Positions 14,983-16,540 of a stretch of 16,540 nt of DNA are shown piece by piece. The notes beneath the pieces were generated by a model. The model saw only the letters and a list, made by a program, of their open reading frames with translations, was not told where the DNA came from and did no database searches. Numbering within the stretch: the stretch's first letter is position 1; each line of letters starts with the position of its first letter. Source of the stretch: Chloroflexota bacterium. Lineage in GTDB: Bacteria; Chloroflexota; Dehalococcoidia; Lucifugimonadales; JACPCL1. The DNA is taken from contig JACQUH010000168.1 of NCBI GenBank assembly GCA_016210375.1, positions 1-16,540 of the forward strand. The letters run 5' to 3'. Position numbers and translations under genes: made by a program.

Positions 14983-15286
14983 GGCCATCCAGTCCTGGGC
15001 CGCTCAGAATGCCCAGCGACACCCTGGCGTCCTGCGCATCGGCTACTTCGGCTCCTACGCCCGGGGTGACTGGGGCGTCGGCAGCGATGTTGACATAATC
15101 GCCGTCGTCCAGGAGTCCGACCTTCCTTTTGAGCGGCGTGCCATCCAGTGGGACACGCTGTCCCTGCCGGTTGCTGCTGACCTTCTGGTGTACACCCTGG
15201 CGGAGTGGGCGGGCATGACGGGTCGCTTCCGTCGGACCATAGATCGCGAGGCGGTGTGGGTGTTCGTAAGGAACGATGGCCCATGA
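14951..15286 (+). CDS. MNT-type minimal nucleotidyltransferase
   Basis: A 111-residue protein of the DNA polymerase beta superfamily. The signature G34-S35-x10-D46-x-D48 (FGSYARGDWGVGSDVD) is complete, and a third acidic residue, D77 in AADLLVY, stands at the expected place. MNT proteins transfer nucleotides, and in HEPN-MNT toxin-antitoxin pairs the MNT acts as antitoxin by AMPylating or neutralising HEPN. Here HEPN is the upstream partner, overlapping by 32 bases in another frame. The ATG at 14951 is chosen because the frame upstream has no family resemblance; no strong Shine-Dalgarno site is seen, consistent with coupling to HEPN translation. It overlaps the DinB-like gene by four bases. 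Whether the pair is an active toxin-antitoxin or a housekeeping pair cannot be told. Confidence 0.88.
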   Translation: MRWPNGKTVREAIQSWAAQNAQRHPGVLRIGYFGSYARGDWGVGSDVDIIAVVQESDLPFERRAIQWDTLSLPVAADLLVYTLAEWAGMTGRFRRTIDREAVWVFVRNDGP

Positions 15287-15822
15287 CTGCGCAGCGAAAG
15301 CCAGTATTGCCCCAGGTCGCAGACCTCATGGAAAAGCTGGAGTCGCACCGCAGGGAGCTACTGAGCATCCTGGGCGCGATGTCCGATGCCGAGGCGTCCC
15401 AGCATCCCGGCGGAGAGTGGTCGGCCAAGCAGCAGATCGCACACTTGTTGCAGGCGGAGCCAACGTGGCTGGAGTGGGCGAGGGCCGTACAGCAGTCGCC
15501 AGGGGCGGACGTGGGCCAGACGCCCGAAGAGGGCCAGGTCTTCCTGGATGGCGTGGCCGAGGCCGACGCGAAGCCCATGGCATGGTGGCTTGAACGGTTC
15601 CAGCGGGCCCGCCAGGAAAACCTGCAGCGCATGAGGGACGTGATCAAGCTGGATTCGGTGGAAGCGTTGTCGCGCACCGGGCGACACCGCACCTTTGGCG
15701 AGATGAACGTCTTGCAGTGCCTGCGGGCGATCTATCGCCACGACCGCATGCACATTGACCAGGTTCTGGGGCGCGCCCAGTCATTTATCCCTCGGCAGGC
15801 CCCAGAACGGCCTCCTGCGTGA
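15283..15822 (+). CDS. DinB-like (DinB_2/YfiT-type) metal-binding four-helix protein
   Basis: A 179-residue protein with the DinB four-helix bundle pattern: an opening helix MEKLESHRRELLSIL, then HPGGEWSAKQQIAHLLQAE with the first metal ligand His54, and near the end YRHDRMHIDQVLG with His153 and His157. This His triad at the usual spacing binds a divalent metal in DinB/YfiT and mycothiol- or bacillithiol-dependent transferases. The exact reaction is unknown; members include thiol transferases and hydrolases. The ATG overlaps the MNT stop (ATGA at 15283-15286) and AAGGA lies about nine bases upstream, so it is the third gene of the HEPN-MNT operon. Association of DinB with HEPN-MNT is unusual and may be fortuitous. 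Confidence 0.85.
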   Translation: MTAQRKPVLPQVADLMEKLESHRRELLSILGAMSDAEASQHPGGEWSAKQQIAHLLQAEPTWLEWARAVQQSPGADVGQTPEEGQVFLDGVAEADAKPMAWWLERFQRARQENLQRMRDVIKLDSVEALSRTGRHRTFGEMNVLQCLRAIYRHDRMHIDQVLGRAQSFIPRQAPERPPA

Positions 15823-15826
15823 AACG

Positions 15827-16012
15827 TTATGTCAACCGCCCCTCCAGCTTGACCTGGGCAAAGATTGACATAATATACATAGTGCGAAGCATACCCACGA
15901 ACGCCGCCACTGCCAACCAGGTGGCGCTAACAAAGGAGCCCCCGCTTGCCGTGCGGAAGCTCTGGAAGGCCGGAGGCTGCGGTGCATATGACTCCGAATC
16001 CGGCGGCAGAAT
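15827..16012 (-). pseudogene. Degenerate or partial membrane-protein reading frame
   Basis: A 61-codon frame on the minus strand ends at TAA (15827-15829), only four bases after the DinB-like stop. It starts after an in-frame TAG (16013-16015) without a good start codon. It contains a convincing membrane segment, SATWLAVAAFVGMLRTMYIM, followed by FAQVKLEGRLT. It may be the tail of a membrane protein gene whose 5' part was lost, perhaps when the neighbouring repeats arrived. It could also be chance. Confidence 0.2.
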
Positions 16013-16085
16013 CTACTTACTTGCCTTCGGATTAGTATCTGCGAATTTCCCTTGGGAACCAGACCCTCTGCCCATGGTGCGCCTG

Positions 16086-16191
16086 AGATTCCTCCCTGCG
16101 TCCCGATAGCATCGGGACGCGGCGAAGAATCTCTCCTGGTGAGAGATTCATTCGGTCGTCCGCTGGAGGCGGACTCCCTCAGAATGACAGA
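16086..16191. repeat. Cluster of hairpins with interchangeable arms
   Basis: GCGTCCCGAT-AGC-ATCGGGACGC (16099-16121) is a perfect hairpin, extended outward by GAGATTC (16086-16092) and GAATCTC (16128-16134). The latter can instead pair with GAGATTC at 16144-16150 (GAATCTCTC-CTGGT-GAGAGATTC, 16128-16150). GTCCGC-TGGAG-GCGGAC follows (16159-16175), then CTCAGAATGACA, the arm of the dispersed repeat seen at 12128-12153. Confidence 0.65.
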
Positions 16192-16199
16192 GTGAATGT

Positions 16200-16251
16200 C
16201 ATCATGGTTGTTCAATGACCATCAGGGGGCGGTGCCAGAGCGACTCCTGAG
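16200..16251. repeat. End fragment of the MITE-like element
   Basis: CATCATGGTTGTTCAATGACCATCAGG and the following 35 bases, up to TGAGATAGCTACGAAAG, align with the right end of copy A at 9760-9824 (CATCATAATTGATCAACGACC ... TGAGATAGTTTCTAAG). Only this end is present; the internal hairpins of the element are absent and other hairpins lie to the left. Confidence 0.6.
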
Positions 16252-16266
16252 ATAGCTACGAAAGAG

Positions 16267-16337
16267 CCAGGTTTGGATTGGGTAAACCCCCGACTGAAGT
16301 CGGGGGGATTGAACAACATGCCAAAGCAAACGGAACC
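16267..16337. repeat. 20-bp palindrome repeat with conserved tail (copy 2)
   Basis: CCAGGTTT (16267-16274), the palindrome CCCCCGACT-GA-AGTCGGGGG (16287-16306) and the tail AAAGCAAACGGAACC (16323-16337) match copy 1 at 2680-2750 in order and spacing. The palindrome centre is GA here and TC in copy 1. It ends ten bases before the stop codon of the minus-strand GTPase gene. Confidence 0.8.
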
Positions 16338-16346
16338 GCAGATGAG

Positions 16347-16540
16347 CTACTCCAGCGCCCCACTATCCGCCGCCTCTGCCAGGCGCTGGTCCACACGCCG
16401 GAGCAAGGTCTCCATGCCGAATCGCGTAACCGCCGAGACCCGGACGGCCTCCTGTCCGGCCAACGCTTCCCCGATCTTCGCCACCGCCTCCTCCAGGCCC
16501 TCCAGTCCCCTGGGGTCGCCATCCAGGAGCACGTCTACCT
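16347..16540 (-). CDS. C-terminal part of a probable GTPase (Obg-like), 5' truncated
   Basis: The gene enters from the right edge of the window and ends at TAG 16347-16349, giving the last 63 residues: VDVLLDGDPRG, a helix LEGLEEAVAKIGEAL, then VRVSAVTRFGMETLLRRVDQ and a short tail ending SGALE. The V-S-A-V-T-x-x-G-x-x-x-L-L pattern is the G5 (SAK-type) loop and following helix of TRAFAC GTPases such as Obg or HflX, where a nucleotide-specificity NKxD motif would stand shortly upstream, outside the window. Obg fits because the chain stops soon after the G domain, but the specific family cannot be fixed from this piece. Confidence 0.5.
   Translation of the reverse strand, partial: VDVLLDGDPRGLEGLEEAVAKIGEALAGQEAVRVSAVTRFGMETLLRRVDQRLAEAADSGALE

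Larger units (their letters stand above)
15823..16346. other. Intergenic region with repeats between DinB-like gene and GTPase
   Basis: About 520 bases. It holds the small minus-strand frame described at 15827-16012, a hairpin cluster (16086-16191), an end fragment of the MITE-like element (16200-16251) and copy 2 of the 20-bp palindrome repeat (16267-16337). TTGACC and TAATAT near 15850-15877 resemble a promoter on the plus strand but lead to no gene. Confidence 0.55.

Noticed and set aside
15960..16010. tRNA-like stretch with TCCGAATCC
   Set aside because: No acceptor stem, D-arm or GGTTCGA T-loop could be placed around it on either strand.

Overview
The window is high-GC bacterial chromosomal DNA. 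Dense GTG/TTG starts, clear Shine-Dalgarno sites, very large FtsX-type permeases, a fused EtfBA and many small palindromic repeats suggest an uncultivated Chloroflexota-like (perhaps Dehalococcoidia-like) organism. That placement is an inference from gene style; no marker gene settles it.

Layout. 1-63: tail of a probable sensor histidine kinase (+). 181-2028: fused electron transfer flavoprotein beta-alpha (-), convergent with it. 2029-2819: non-coding, with several perfect palindromes. 2820-11477: a four-gene ABC exporter operon (+): two paralogous 1.1 kilo-residue, ten-TM permeases (2820-6071 and 6154-9498), a 320-bp MITE-like element (9500-9819), then two MacB/LolD-type ATPases (9856-10734 and 10731-11477). 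The first ATPase carries an AbrB-like C-terminal extension. 11582-11985: a double zinc-ribbon gene (-) split by an apparent frameshift. 11986-12687: non-coding, with a hairpin repeat and a second, inverted copy of the MITE-like element. 12688-13008: small Gly-rich membrane protein with an Arg-rich tail (+). 13009-13303: leader with a promoter candidate and an intrinsic terminator. 13304-14467: citrate synthase (+), followed by a strong terminator. 14575-15822: overlapping HEPN, MNT nucleotidyltransferase and DinB-like genes (+). 15823-16346: repeats and a degenerate reading frame. 16347-16540: C-terminal part of a probable GTPase (-), cut by the window end.

Functionally, EtfBA and citrate synthase belong to central energy metabolism (acyl-CoA or other dehydrogenase electron transfer; entry to the TCA cycle). 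The ABC operon would build one envelope exporter or lipid/peptide-handling machine from two different permeases and two different ATPases. HEPN-MNT-DinB looks like a small toxin-antitoxin-type module with a metal-dependent enzyme attached.

The most unusual points are the AbrB-like domain on an ABC ATPase, the paired permeases with beta-sandwich-like extracytoplasmic inserts, and a MITE-like family whose internal hairpin shows compensatory base changes between copies. One of its copies sits inside the ABC operon, one base after a stop codon.
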